Positions 46,801 to 60,300 of a stretch of 64,000 nucleotides of DNA are shown here, in pieces. Under the pieces are notes generated by a model. The model saw only the letters and a list, made by a program, of their open reading frames with translations. It was not told where the DNA came from and ran no database searches. This DNA comes from Anthopleura xanthogrammica (Eukaryota; Cnidaria; Anthozoa; Actiniaria; Actiniidae). How positions within the stretch are numbered: the first letter of the stretch is position 1; every line of letters starts with the position of its first letter. The DNA lies in the NCBI GenBank assembly GCA_964019055.1, contig OZ025213.1, forward strand, positions 5,557,292 through 5,621,291, read 5' to 3'. The translations under genes and the position numbers were made by a program.

Positions 46801-49800
46801 TTGCCGTGACCGCGTGCCGTTTGTAAAAACATTCGAAGTTCGGTGCCGTGTCCGCGCCGCGCCGTAACCGTGCCGTGTACCTTGACTTTTCACACTCATA
46901 CGAAATCTGCTCTACTACGTGTACTAACGCAAATTTCTTGCCGCGGAAGAACCTGGATATGAGACAATAATTAGTTTCAAGATTGAAATTTAGCATAATA
47001 TTAATTCATATTTTTTTCAGGTTTATCATTTTTGTCGATGACGTCAACATGCCTGCACTAGAGAAATATGGCGCACAGCCACCCATCGAGCTGCTCCGCC
47101 AATATCTGGACCATAAAAACTGGTACGACCGCAAAGACACATCCAAAATATCTCTCATTGATCTACAATTCCTTTGCGCCATGGGCCCACCCGGTGGAGG
47201 TCGTAACCCGGTGTCTCAGCGCTTCTTACGTCATTTCAATGTGGTTTCCGTGGCAACGTTTAATGACGAGACCATGCAGAGGATCTTCTCAAGCATAGTC
47301 AATTTCTACTTCAGGGTGAGTATCTTTATGCTTGTGTTCTCATGCAGTAGATATTTCTGTTTCACAGAAAACTCCAGACGCGGCATGTTTTCTCCAATTG
47401 GACTGAAATTGACCAAGGTCTGGGTTAATAAGTTTTTGATTGACGGATGCCAAAACCTCTGACGTCTTGTTGTTTAGGAGGTGGCAAAAATATGAAAAGC
47501 GCTCTAAAACCGCGTAAAAATGATAAAAAAATCAAAGTTATTTTTTGATTGGTTTACCATAGGTAGCCCAGTATTTATCAGTAATTATATATTCGCCGTC
47601 TTCATGGCTTCACTTTCTTAGTTCTAAAGTAATCAGTTCTAACTTTTATTGTTTTCCATTAATTTGCAGAATCATGAATTCCCTACCGATACGTTTGCAG
47701 CAGGGACCAACGTGGTTTCTGCGACCATGGAGGTTAGGATAATATGATAACAGTATTATATTAGTTAAGACAATAAAGATAACATAGTGTCCAAACTGAT
47801 ATTCATTAGACATTTCAGTCTGATATGCATTACCAAGCTCTTTGTAAGGATTCAAGAAAAGAGTGCGCAAAATCTCATGCTGTGTCTTTGTTGGTCTTGT
47901 GACTGCTTCCAAGGCCCATATTATGTTATCTATAAATTAAAATTGAAGAAACAGAAAACGCGCGCGCGTCGTGCTTTTTGTAGTCCAAGCAGGAATCACG
48001 AGAGAAGTGTTAGGAGAAGCACGCTGCGTAGCAAATTAGTTTTAAAAGGAAATGATCGAGTGAGAAATTTTTAAATTTTTAACACAGATATACAAGCAAG
48101 CCATGGACAACCTTCTCCCTACCCCAGCCAAGTCTCACTACACATTCAACCTACGTGACTTCTCACGAGTAGTACGTGGTGTTTTGTTGATTAGAAAAGA
48201 TGCTCTGAAAGACAAGAAAACAGTTTCAAGGTTAGAAATAGTGTTATTTTATTCTTGTCATAAGAGGCACAATTTTGTTTCCCATAGCACCCCCCCTACC
48301 CCCAATCCCTCGAGCCGCTACACAGGCTACCCAAGTCCTTGGAAAACGACAATTGTGCAAGCACGGGATACTTTTGACATCACCTTGAGATGGCCTCCCT
48401 TGGTTTGTCACCGAGATGCTTGACAAACAAACTAAGATCAATCTTGTTTGGTTTTTCTTGCAGGCTATGGGTACATGAGGTATATCGTGTGTTCTATGAT
48501 CGTCTAGTCGATGATAAGGATAGGGCATGGCTTCATTCGTAAGTAGTCCGAAAACAATTGACTGAAATTGAACCACTTTTTTACTTCATATTCTTGAGCT
48601 GCTTGTGACGTTATAGCCACCTTATTGGTGGTTATCGCATTTGAATTTGCGCGTTACAATATCAACCAACATGGTGGCCTTATCCCCCCCCCCCCTATAT
48701 TCTCAATTCTCATTATAAGGATTGCACGTCACCTATTTGGGTTTCTTTTTTTTCTTTGAATTAAATTCAATGAAAATGAGTACTTTGGTTAAATACCTGT
48801 ATATCATTATTCCAGACTTTTAAAGACAGTAACAAAAGAACATTTTAAAGAAGACTTTGATTCGCTCTTCAAACATTTGTCTTCAAACAACAAAACGGTG
48901 AGTCATGCACTTGATAGTCATACTCAAATGTGTAAGATGATATATTGCTGGTGCTATTGAAATAACCATTTCTATTACACCTTACACCCATCGCTCCCCG
49001 TGAGGACCTCTTTCATAAAGTTTGCTCCACACGTGTTCATACAGGTAGTATGTTCAATATTAATTAACTTATGTTATAATGTGTTATAATTTTTTTCCCA
49101 GGCTTCTGAAGACGATATGAGAAGCTTGATGTTCTGTGACTTCCTCGATCCTGATGTAGTAAGAACCAAACATGTTCTACTTATTAATAACATGCATCTG
49201 AATGGTCAAGAGAATAATGACGGTTCATTTGTTGATATTGATGATGGTGAAAGTAATAATAATGTTGCTGTTGTTGATGATAATGATGACGATAATAATG
49301 TTATAATACTGTTCAGTCTGATGATGATAACATAATGATGATAACAATGATGATGATGATGTCATGATGATGATGACATGATGATGATGACATGATGATG
49401 ATAACAATGACGATGATGTCATGATGATGATGACATGATGATGATGATGACATGATGATGATAAAGATGATGATGATTTCATGATGATGATAACATGATG
49501 ATGATGACATGTTGATGATAAAGATGATGATGATGTCATGATGATAACATGATGATGATAACATGATGATGATAACAATGATGATGATGTCATGATGATG
49601 ATAACATGATGATGATGACATGATGATGATAAAGATGACGATGATGTCATGATGATGATGACATGATGATGATGACATGATGATGATGACATGATGATGA
49701 TAACAATGATGATGATGTCATGATGATGATAACATGATGATGATGACATGATGATGATAAAGATGATGATGATGACATGATGATGATAAAGATGATGATG

Positions 49801-52800
49801 ATGACATGATGATGATAACAATGATGATGATGATGATGACATAATGATGATAATGTTGATGATGATAGTGCTCCGTAGTAATGGTTGTTGATAAGTGATG
49901 CATGTTTTTACTGTTGTTGAAGACGTTTTTTGTCCTTTCCTTTTCGTTCATGAACCAAAACTGAAACAAAACCTTTAATCCTTTTTTCCAGATGGCGGAA
50001 GATCGTTTATACCAAGAAGTAGAATCAGTAGAAGATTTATACAAGATCACTGAAAGCTACCTGGATGAATACAACCAAACTCACAAGACAGGAATGAATC
50101 TTGTCATTTTCAGGTATTACATGTTATTATGCTATATCAGTAGTATGCACACAATAGGTTCAATTCTCAGGAGATTGAAATTCTTTTGTTTTGTCCTCCA
50201 AATTGAGCTGCTTTGACGTCACGTGAATCAATCAATCAATAATTTCCTCGAAAGGGGTCTATATATTACGTATTGTACGAAGTGTCGACGTGCTGAAAAA
50301 GTGGTTTTCCTGTTCTTTTTAGATACGTCTTAGAGCATCTTGTTCGTATCAGTCGTGTCTTAAAGCAACCAGGTGGCAACGCTCTCCTCGTGGGTGTTGG
50401 TGGCAGCGGTAGACAGTCTCTCTCACGACTTGCTGCTGACATTGCTGGTTTCACCGTCTTCCAGCCTGAGATCTCTAAGAGCTATGGTATGCCTGAATGG
50501 AGGGAAGATATCAAGGTAAAAAAACATCTTTGTCACGTAAAATATTAAGAAGTCCTCTTCTGCCAGCGTCAGGGTTCGAAACTTGCATGATCTACTCGCC
50601 AGAGGGCTTAATTTTTCGAATTGCTGGAAGAATGTTTTTCAGCACAAATTTTTCCTCCAGTTTGCCTCTCCTAGTGACTTCCTGCATGTGAACAGAGGTT
50701 GTTTGGTCTCTCCCCTGAAGGTTCTCCGCTTTTCCTCCCAACGCAAAACCCAAACAGCTACTGGCATTCCAATTCGATTTGTGAGTCACCCGTGCCCTAA
50801 TTTTGATCAGCCCAGACGTTGTTTCAGCTTTAGATAAAATCAATAACACTTTCATAAGCCGATTTAGCTTTTTATTTTCGAAACTAGTTTTATATTTCTG
50901 ACTATCGTGATTCTTACCTTCTTTCTTTCAGACTCTTCTGAAAAGTGCTGGATGTCAGATGAAGCCCACAGTGTTCTTGTTAACTGATACACAAATCAAA
51001 GAAGAATCCTTCTTAGAAGATGTGGACAGCTTGCTGAATACTGGTGAAGTTCCTAACCTTTTTGCTGTTGATGAAAAGGCAGAGCTTAACGAGGTACTGT
51101 AGAATACTACAACCTAGATCAGGAATCAATGATTGTATTGGGCAGGGCTGGATAATATCAGTAACAAGTACCAGAAACGAATAACGCACAAAGAAGTTAA
51201 GCAATTATTGGACGAGGTTGAGAAAAATATCGTGATTTGTTAGTGGCGAGCAAGCAATTATTGCTTGCTCGCCACTAACAAATCTCGATATTTTACGATA
51301 ACCGACTTCAATAATTGTTTTATCATTCAAATTCTTTTTTCTAATATTTGACGGGCAGTGCGCACAAGTCAAACAATAACAAAGAAGTCACTTCATTGTA
51401 TTTTCAGTTCAGGGAAGCGAGCCATTGTCAAATGCAACGTTACTGCGCATGAGCAGACCGTTATTTGCAGCAAAATGGCTTTGCATCGTAATGCGCATGA
51501 GCAGACCGTTATTTGCAGCAAAATGGCTTTGCATCGTAATGCGCATGAGCAGACCGTTATTTGTAGGCAGTTATTTGCAGTTCTCTCGGCCAATCAAAAT
51601 GACGGGAAAAATAATTTGAATGATATATTATTTTCTAGTGATGAGTGATCTTAGTATTATATACTTTTGTGTGAGTTATTGTTGTCTTACTGCTAATGCA
51701 ATGATGAGCCTGGCTCTGCCGATAGTAGTGATTTTTATAGTGATAATTTTGATATTCATCAATTCTTTTATCATTTCTTACTGTTTTTACAGGCGGTAAG
51801 ACCCTTGGCTCAATCCCAGGCTGAAGACAAGAATGTGGAGTTTTCTCCTCTTGCTCTATTTAACTTCTTTGTCAACTGTTGCAAAGAGAACCTTCATATC
51901 ATGTTATGTATGAGTCCTATTGGTGATGCATTCAGGAACAGGTTACGACAGTTTCCAGCCCTCATCAACTGCTGCACCATTGATTGGTTCCAGGTTTGTT
52001 CAACAAACTACTTGAACTACTCTATTGTAGTTTGTTCAAACTACTCTCTATCACTCATAGTTGATTTCATTGTCGTGGGTTACAAGAAACTCTATCTTTT
52101 AGGGACTTGTCATTATTTAGAGGGGGAGGGACGAGGGGGGTGAGTGCAAAACAAGATATTAGTATGTCTAGATCTTGATCCTCTTTCAATTTTTTTTTTC
52201 AATTTCCTTGCATCTATTTGTACGGCTCCCCTTTTCTCTCTGCATTTCTCCATAAGGTAGGATAAGATAAGATAATTTATTTAACGTGAATAACACAGGG
52301 AGTGGTTGCCCAGTCTCCCGAGCCAGAGGCTCATGATAAATATGCTTGACCCCCTCTTTCCACCAGCTTCCCCCACTCAGTCTCTATATACTGACCATTC
52401 CCATTTGTCCTATTTCTTGTCTTTCTGTACAGCCATGGCTTCAATACCTTGCATCTATTTATACGGCTCCCTCTTTTCTCTCTGCATTTTTGCATGTAAA
52501 TCATTGGCCCCCTCTTTCCACCAGCTTCCCCTCTCAGTCTCTACTGACCACTCCCATTTGTCCTACTTCTTGTCTGTCTGTACAGCCATGGCTTCAATAC
52601 CTTGCATCTATTTATACGGCTCCCCCTTTTCTCTCTGCATTTCTGCATGAAAATCATTGGCCCCCTCTTTCCACCAGCTTCCCCCTCTCAGTCTCTATAT
52701 ACTGGGTCCCAACTGACTTACTTCATGTCTTTCTGTACAGCCATGGCCTCAAGATGCTTTAGAGATGGTAGCTAACAAGTTCCTGGAAGATGTTCACCTG

Positions 52801-55800
52801 ACACAAAACGAACGCACAGAAATCGTTCCTATCTGCCAACATTTCCATACAAGCTCACGTCAATTATCCGAAAAGTAAGTAATGTTTATTGATCTGCTGT
52901 AAGGATATTACCGTGCGACATGCGCTACCGTAGCCAAACATCACGTCGTTACACCAGTGATGATGATGATGTGACGGTGGTGGTGATGATGATTATGATG
53001 ATCGATGATGATGATGATGATTTGATGGTGGTGGTGATGATAATGACGATCGATGATGATGATGATGAGGTGACGGTGGTGGTGATGTGACGGTGGTGGT
53101 GATGATGATGATGATGATCGATGATGATGATGATGATTTGATGGTGGTGGTGATGATAATGATGATCGATGATGATGATCGATGATGATGATGATGTTCG
53201 ATGATGATGATGATGATGATGTTCGATGATGATAATCGTGATCGATGATGATGATAATCTTTTATTGAAGGTCACATTTAATATCTACCGACAATATACC
53301 CATGGCCCTTATTTTGGGTGGCACACGTCGTACTGTAGCAGACGTGATGTTTTGATAATACTAGGTGTTAGTATATGATGTTGGTTGATAATCTTTACTT
53401 TTCTCTGTTATCAGATACCTGGAGGTGTTGGGTAGACATAACTACGTGACGCCAACCTCCTACTTGGAATTGATCTCTTCATTTAAAACCCTCCTGGGGA
53501 AAAAACAGGATGAGGTATGACAAGACAATGACGTCATATTCTAACCTTGAAGCAAAGCAACCTTAATAGAGAGAGAGAGTTGATACATGACATTCACAAA
53601 GGATAAACTTGTGGTCCTCTATGTTTAACGTCCCTAATAAGCCTTTTTCATGATGGAGTCATTTTACTACTACTACCAAAATGCTTCGTGATTTTTTTTC
53701 ATATTCAAATTTGTATTTCCTCATGGGAATAGTAAGACGATTTGTGCTAATTAACTGAACAAAAGAAAGTGTGCAAGGGATTGTGGTAGTGGTAGTAAAT
53801 GACGCCATAATGCAATTGCCTATTGGGACGGGACGAAGGCCTAACCAGATATTTCTAGACCTGAGGCAACAACTTCCACTCATATATTTGAAGACCCTGT
53901 GTATTGGTCTAACTATGGGTTGGCAGTTGAGATGATTTGTATTTATCTTTACTTACTGGTTTACTTCTAGGTGCTGAGAAACAAGCGACGTTATGAAGTT
54001 GGTCTTGAAAAGCTAGCATTTGCTGCATCTCAGGTTCGTAACAAATGAACCAACATTGACTAAAAGACAACTGTTACACTTTCATTAGAGTAAATTTCAT
54101 ATGATTATGAAACATTACAGCACGTGACACCGTCACGGCACGGAATATGATGACATCTGTTGAACCAATCACAATGTGCATAATCATTGGACATCCAATC
54201 AGAAAGCTTGGACTTACTGCCGTCACGGTCACGGTACGTCAGTACCGTGAAAGCTGCTCCAAAATAACACAACATACCGTTACTATGATTAGTTTATTAG
54301 TTACAGTCTGTATAATTTGTTTTCATTGCAATAGACCCCTTGCAGGACGTCGGGATGCAGCTCAGGTTGGAGGACAAAACAAAAGAATTTCAAACTCCTG
54401 AGAATTTGAACCTATTGTTTTGCCCTCCAAATTGAGCTGCATTCCGATGTGCTGCAAGGGGCCTATTCCAATAACATCTTGTTTTACATGTTACTCAAGG
54501 TTGCTGATATGCAAAAAGAACTGGAGGAATTACAGCCACAGTTGGTAGAGACAGCAGCTGAGAACGACAAGATGATGGTGGTAAGTAGAAAGCACTGTTA
54601 TGCAACTTTTTATCTTTCTTACCTGAAGTATGTTACACTCATTGTGACCGTGCTCTTTCGGCTCGTCAGTGATCTCTTGCTGTATTCTACGTCATTCCAC
54701 CTATTTTCCACAGCATACATGCATGAACATTAACGTCCTCCTCCAGCGCGTGATTAATAATGGTAATTGAACTGAATGGAGTGAAATTTGGTCTGAAATC
54801 AACCTCAAAATGGTGCAATTTGCAATTTGCAATTTGCTGCACGGAACCAATAAGATTGTAGGATTTGTTAATGATTTCAAAATGGATGTAATAAATAGCT
54901 AAACAGCGATATCTTGTTATAGTTCACATCACCTATTTTTCACAGCGTGCCCTTTCAGCACGGATCCATGAGTTCAGCAGTAATCTTAGCAGATCATTTT
55001 TGTGGCACTCACGTAATGTGCTGCGTGATACCCTAGTTCTTATTGTGTCTTCGATTATGTGTACCAGGTCATTGAGAAAGAATCCAAAGAGGTTGAAGCT
55101 ACAAGTGAAATTGTACGTAAAGACGAAGCAGCAGCGAACATCAAGGCAGCAGAAGCGCAGGCCCTAAAGGACGAGTGTGAAGGAGAATTAGCAGAGGCTA
55201 TTCCTGCACTAGAAGCTGCTCTTTCTGCACTTAATACTCTCAAGGTGAGGATCAAATGCTAAACTTCACCCAGGATTTCCCAGCCAAATTTTCTCAAACA
55301 TTTTATTTCCATTTTATTTTCACTTAAATTAGAATCGACTGCTAAATTTTATGCAGGATTTCCCAGCTAAATTTTCTTCTCTTTTTGGGCCTAAGAGGAT
55401 CTAAAATTCCGACTTGTAAAACATTTTCCCCATCTGCGCATATCACTATTGCTTCTTTATTATATGATCATCAATGTAATACCTATATTTCACATGTGAA
55501 AATATCATCACTATGGTAACATACTTCTTATAGCAGAAAAAAAAAGCTCAAAAAAGCTTTCTTTTCTTTTTTTCATTGATAATTATATAATAAACAGAAT
55601 ATTACATGGGCGCTTGGAGATAACAATTTTATCTTCTCGTGTTGAAAATCTCTCACTTCGCTGCGCTCACTCGTGAGAGATCTTTTCAACACTCGAAGAT
55701 AAAATTCGTATCTCCGTGCGCCCATGTAATATCCTCTATATCTTTCTCACAGCCTGCTGATATCACAATCGTCAAGTCCATGACCAACCCACCAGCCGGT

Positions 55801-57314
55801 GTAAAACTCGTCATGTCAGCTGTGTGCGTAATGAAGGATCTCAAGCCAGACAAGGTCAATGACCCTGCAGGGACTGGCAAGAAGATCCTGGACTACTGGG
55901 CCCCATCCAAGAAGTTATTGGGTGATATGACTTTCCTTACTAGCTTGAAGGAATATGACAGGGATAATATTGCTGTAAGTACTAGTGTGCGTAATGTACC
56001 TTGAATGAATGCAAATAATTCTTTAAAGGCTTCTACTCTGCTATGCACCGTACCGTGAATACTTCCGCAAGTTTTTTTATTTCTTTTTGACAAATTTGAA
56101 TAGCCAATGTGCATGAGCGCGAAATTCTAGCACAAAGCATGATGGGAAAGTGAGTTCTTATGCTTTTTTGGCTCCTCTAAAAATTCATTTGACAATTTTT
56201 CCTTCAACATTTTCTATGGAAATAAAAGGATTTCAGCAGACGAAAATAATAGAGTAATATTTTTCTTATAGTTCCTTTGATTTCCCTGTTACATTTTTAA
56301 AGAACTCACTTTCCCTTTGATGCACATTGCCTAATGTGCTCTTTACCGCTAAGCAATTTACAATAGGTATCTGCGCTTCACTTCGATAGGCAGAGTTTGG
56401 TCATTTTAAATTAGCATGACATCGTTACATTTAAGTACAAACTCCGCCTATCGAAACATCAAAGGGGAGCGCCGATATCTCATAGACTATTATCAAGTCC
56501 GTACAATACCGCTGTGTTCCTTGATTGCAGACTCATTTACTCAGGGTTAGCCTCATTTTAGCGTCTAAATATTCACAAATACCAATGATAAAGTAAAGAA
56601 TGTACAACTTCAACAATACAAACACTTTGAAATTCCACGGACCTTCACTCGAACACATGAATATTCTGCACAAATTAAGGCTAACTCTGAGCAACAGAGA
56701 ACTCGGAAATAGAGTATTGGTTAGCGGTAAAGAGCAAGATTAAAAGTTGTCAATCAAAATCTTGTGGAAGTGTTGACGGTACGGCGCGTAGCACAGTAAC
56801 AGACCCTAGCTTCAAACATATCTGTTGTCTTAGTGTTATTCTATCAGTATCTCACATGTTGGTGTCCCGATGCACCCATCACCTGTTTCATCGGTATTAC
56901 AGCTACTATAGGTTTATATATCACTATATATCTTTTTACTATTACTGTTTTCAGACTCATATCATGGCAAAAATCCGTAAAGAGTATATCCCCAACCCTG
57001 ACTTTGATCCTGTTAAAGTCAAGACAGCATCGTCTGCTGCTGAAGGCTTATGTAAATGGGTTATTGCTCTTGAGATCTACGACCGGGTGGCAAAGGTATT
57101 ATTATTACTGTTCATGATTCATATCGTTAATAGTCGAGTCTTGATGATGATGATGGTGATAATGATAATGGTGATGATTGATTGATTGATGATGATGGTG
57201 ATGGTGATGATTTATTGATGATGATGGTGATGATTGATTGATGATGATGGTGATGAAGGTTGTTCTGCTGCTGCTACTGATGGTGGTGGTGGTGATGGTG
57301 ACTGAAGGTTGTTC

Positions 57315-57346
<32 letters not shown>

Positions 57347-60300
57347 ATGATGAGGAGGAGGATGATGATGATGATGATGTAGTATGTATGTATTGATAAT
57401 GATGATGGAGGTATTGATGATGCTGCGTGATGGTGATGGTGATGATGATGATGAAATACAGTGCATAAAAACACAGTGCATCACACCTTATACAATAGAT
57501 AGAACGACAATAGAATACAATATATTTTATGAATACCGGCATTACATCAACATCAACATCAACATCATCATATCAGTGCTATGTGTATTGATAATGCATC
57601 TATTTTTGACTTTTCCAGGTTGTAGCTCCAAAGAAACTGCGTCTTGCAGAAGCAGAATCATCTCTAGCAGAAACCATGACCCTGTTAAATGCCAAGCGCC
57701 AGGAACTAGCTGAAGTTGAGGCCAAACTTGCCACCCTCAAAGAGCAGTTCCAGGAAACCACCGAGAAGAAAGAACAGCTAGAATTTCAGGTATATCACAC
57801 GCAGCTTACTAATTATCATTTAGTTGTTATATTATATTAATTCTCAATTCTGTTCTCTTTGCTTTAGGTCGATCTCTGCTCAAAGAAATTAGTGCGCGCA
57901 GAGAAGCTGATAGGAGGTTTAGGAGGTGAAAAAGACCGGTGGTCCCAAGCAGCGCGTTCCTTACAGGATGTCTATGATAACTTGACTGGGGACGTCTTGA
58001 TATCGTCTGGTGTTATCGCGTATTTGGGTGCGTTTACTGCTGGCTTCAGGAAAGAGTGCAGTCATGACTGGACTAGTATTTGTAAGGTAATATCAGTACA
58101 CTCCATATGTGCGCATGGCATATTATACCCATTTTCGCTCGCGACCCAGACGACTTGCTATAATTCAAGACGTCTTGGTTTTTGGCTTCCGTCAATCAAA
58201 TTTTCAACGTTCTAAGTTCGTATTTTTTGATTGGGCTTGTTGGTCGCACAATTATGAAAATGGGTGTAATATTTTCGTGTTACAGCGCGACGCGCAAAAG
58301 TATGACCACTTTTAATGTATTCGCATACTTCTATGCACGGGATTTTTGCTCCAAACGAGCTTTTACACGCCTTATTTGGTAAAACCAGGCAGCTTCGCAT
58401 CAAATGTGTCTGTTTAAAGTACAAAATCCCGTGCATAGAAGTATGCGAATACATTAAAAGTGGTCATACTTTTGAGCTTCGCGCTGTAATAACGGATTGT
58501 AATTTACTAACATATCTGATGACGATTTCATTGTAGTCCAAGAACATTCCCTGCTCGGATGATTTCTCTTTGAGTAAGACCCTCGGTGAAGCGATCAAGA
58601 TAAGAGCGTGGAACATCGCTGGTCTACCAACAGACTCCTTCTCTATTGATAATGGTGTTATAGTGGACAGCGCTAGAAGATGGTGAGACGTAACTGATTC
58701 ACTTATAGATAATATTCATGATCATTAATTAATATTAATAACTGATAAATACTAATATTTGTTTCCAGGCTTCAAATTATAGTTCCAAGAGGCCAGGCTA
58801 ACAAGTGGATAGAAAAATTAGGATAATATTAATTATCATTAATAAATATTAATATATTGTTATATTTGTTCCCAGGCCTCTAATGATAGATCCTCAAGGC
58901 CAGGCTAACAAGTGGATAAAAAATTCAGAAAAAGATTGTCAGCTATCGGTGAGTTCCATGTGTGATACGCTTAATATTGATTTTCTACATAAGTCCTTGA
59001 GCAATGATCGTCAATGATGTTTCAACATACAGGTCATCAAGCTGACTGATTCAGATTACATTCGTACATTGGAGAACAGCATACAGTTTGGTAACCCGGT
59101 TCTACTAGAAAATGTAGGCGAAGAACTCGACCCTTCACTGGAACCTTTGTTGTTAAAACAAACCTTCAAGCAAGGTAAGAAATCCTCTTAATACTGAATG
59201 ATTGAACTAGTGTTGAGCTAGTGGTGCTTGGTGTAGGCTGCGAACAGGCTGTCGGGGGGAGGGGGAACAGAAGCGAAGGAATACCTCTTTCTCCTTACCT
59301 TGTGTGCTGCAAATACGAAGCTTCGGACCTGCAATCATCATAGATGAGATCAGATTTGCTTGTTGATTCTTTCCTCTGCTTCAAGGGTTTAAATATTTTT
59401 TCGATTGTTCTCCCCCCGCAAGCAACCAACATTCCATTTCTTCCAAAGTCAAGCGTTTCATTCATGAGCTTCTGGCTCGTGAGACTGAGCAATCATCATC
59501 TACATAAAATAAACGTTATTTTTTCGCATTGCATTGTATACGAATAAATCGTGAACTTACTTCTAGATATGCGACTAACACTGACTACTTTGATTGACAG
59601 GGGGCGTAACCTGCATTCGCCTGGGAGAAACAGTGATCGAATACTCTGCAGACTTCAGGTTCTACATCACTACCAAGCTACGTAATCCTCATTACCTTCC
59701 CGAGCTATCAACCAAAGTGACGCTACTGAACTTTATGATTACACCCGAGGGTTTGCAGGACCAATTGCTTGGCATTGTTGTGGCCAAAGAAAGGTAAATA
59801 TAGAATGTATTAGCAGTGCGTGTGGAGCGAAACTCACGGAAGAGCCCTGTTTGGGGAGTGATGGTTGTATAATATAAGTTGTATAAGTTTCTCTCGCTGC
59901 GCGCAAAACTGCTACCATATTCTCAATTCTTTATTAGTATACTGCATGTATATGCGCGTGATAATTTACTCCATGATTTGTTCTTATTTTTACTCCATGA
60001 ATCAGTGTTCTTACTTTTAACATACTTTGTCTTGCAGACCTGATCTGGAGGAGGAGCGCCAGGCATTGATCGTGCAAAGTGCCGCTAACAAAAAACAGCT
60101 GAAAGAGATTGAAGATAAAATCCTCGAAACGCTGTCCTCTTCTGAGGGAAATATCTTAGAGGATGAAACAGCTATTAAGATCCTCGATTCATCCAAGGTA
60201 TACTTATGTATAAACTATACCTTGAATTGTTCTGTAGTTTATTTAGCTATTAAGCATTGGCTTCAGCGTGCGACAAACACGAGAGAGCTAGGCTCCAACT

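Noticed and set aside
49225..50050. Long minus-strand frames (up to 205 codons)
   Set aside because: Translations of the GATGATGACAT array; no domain or splice support.
52306..52762. Plus-strand frame of 138 codons with repeated [12 protein letters not shown] blocks
   Set aside because: It is the translation of the tandem intronic repeat before exon 53 and leaves the dynein frame in the exon. It matters as a splice decoy, not as a protein.
57105..57542. Minus-strand frame of 145 codons
   Set aside because: His/Gln/Ser runs from GATGAT and CTGCTG repeats.
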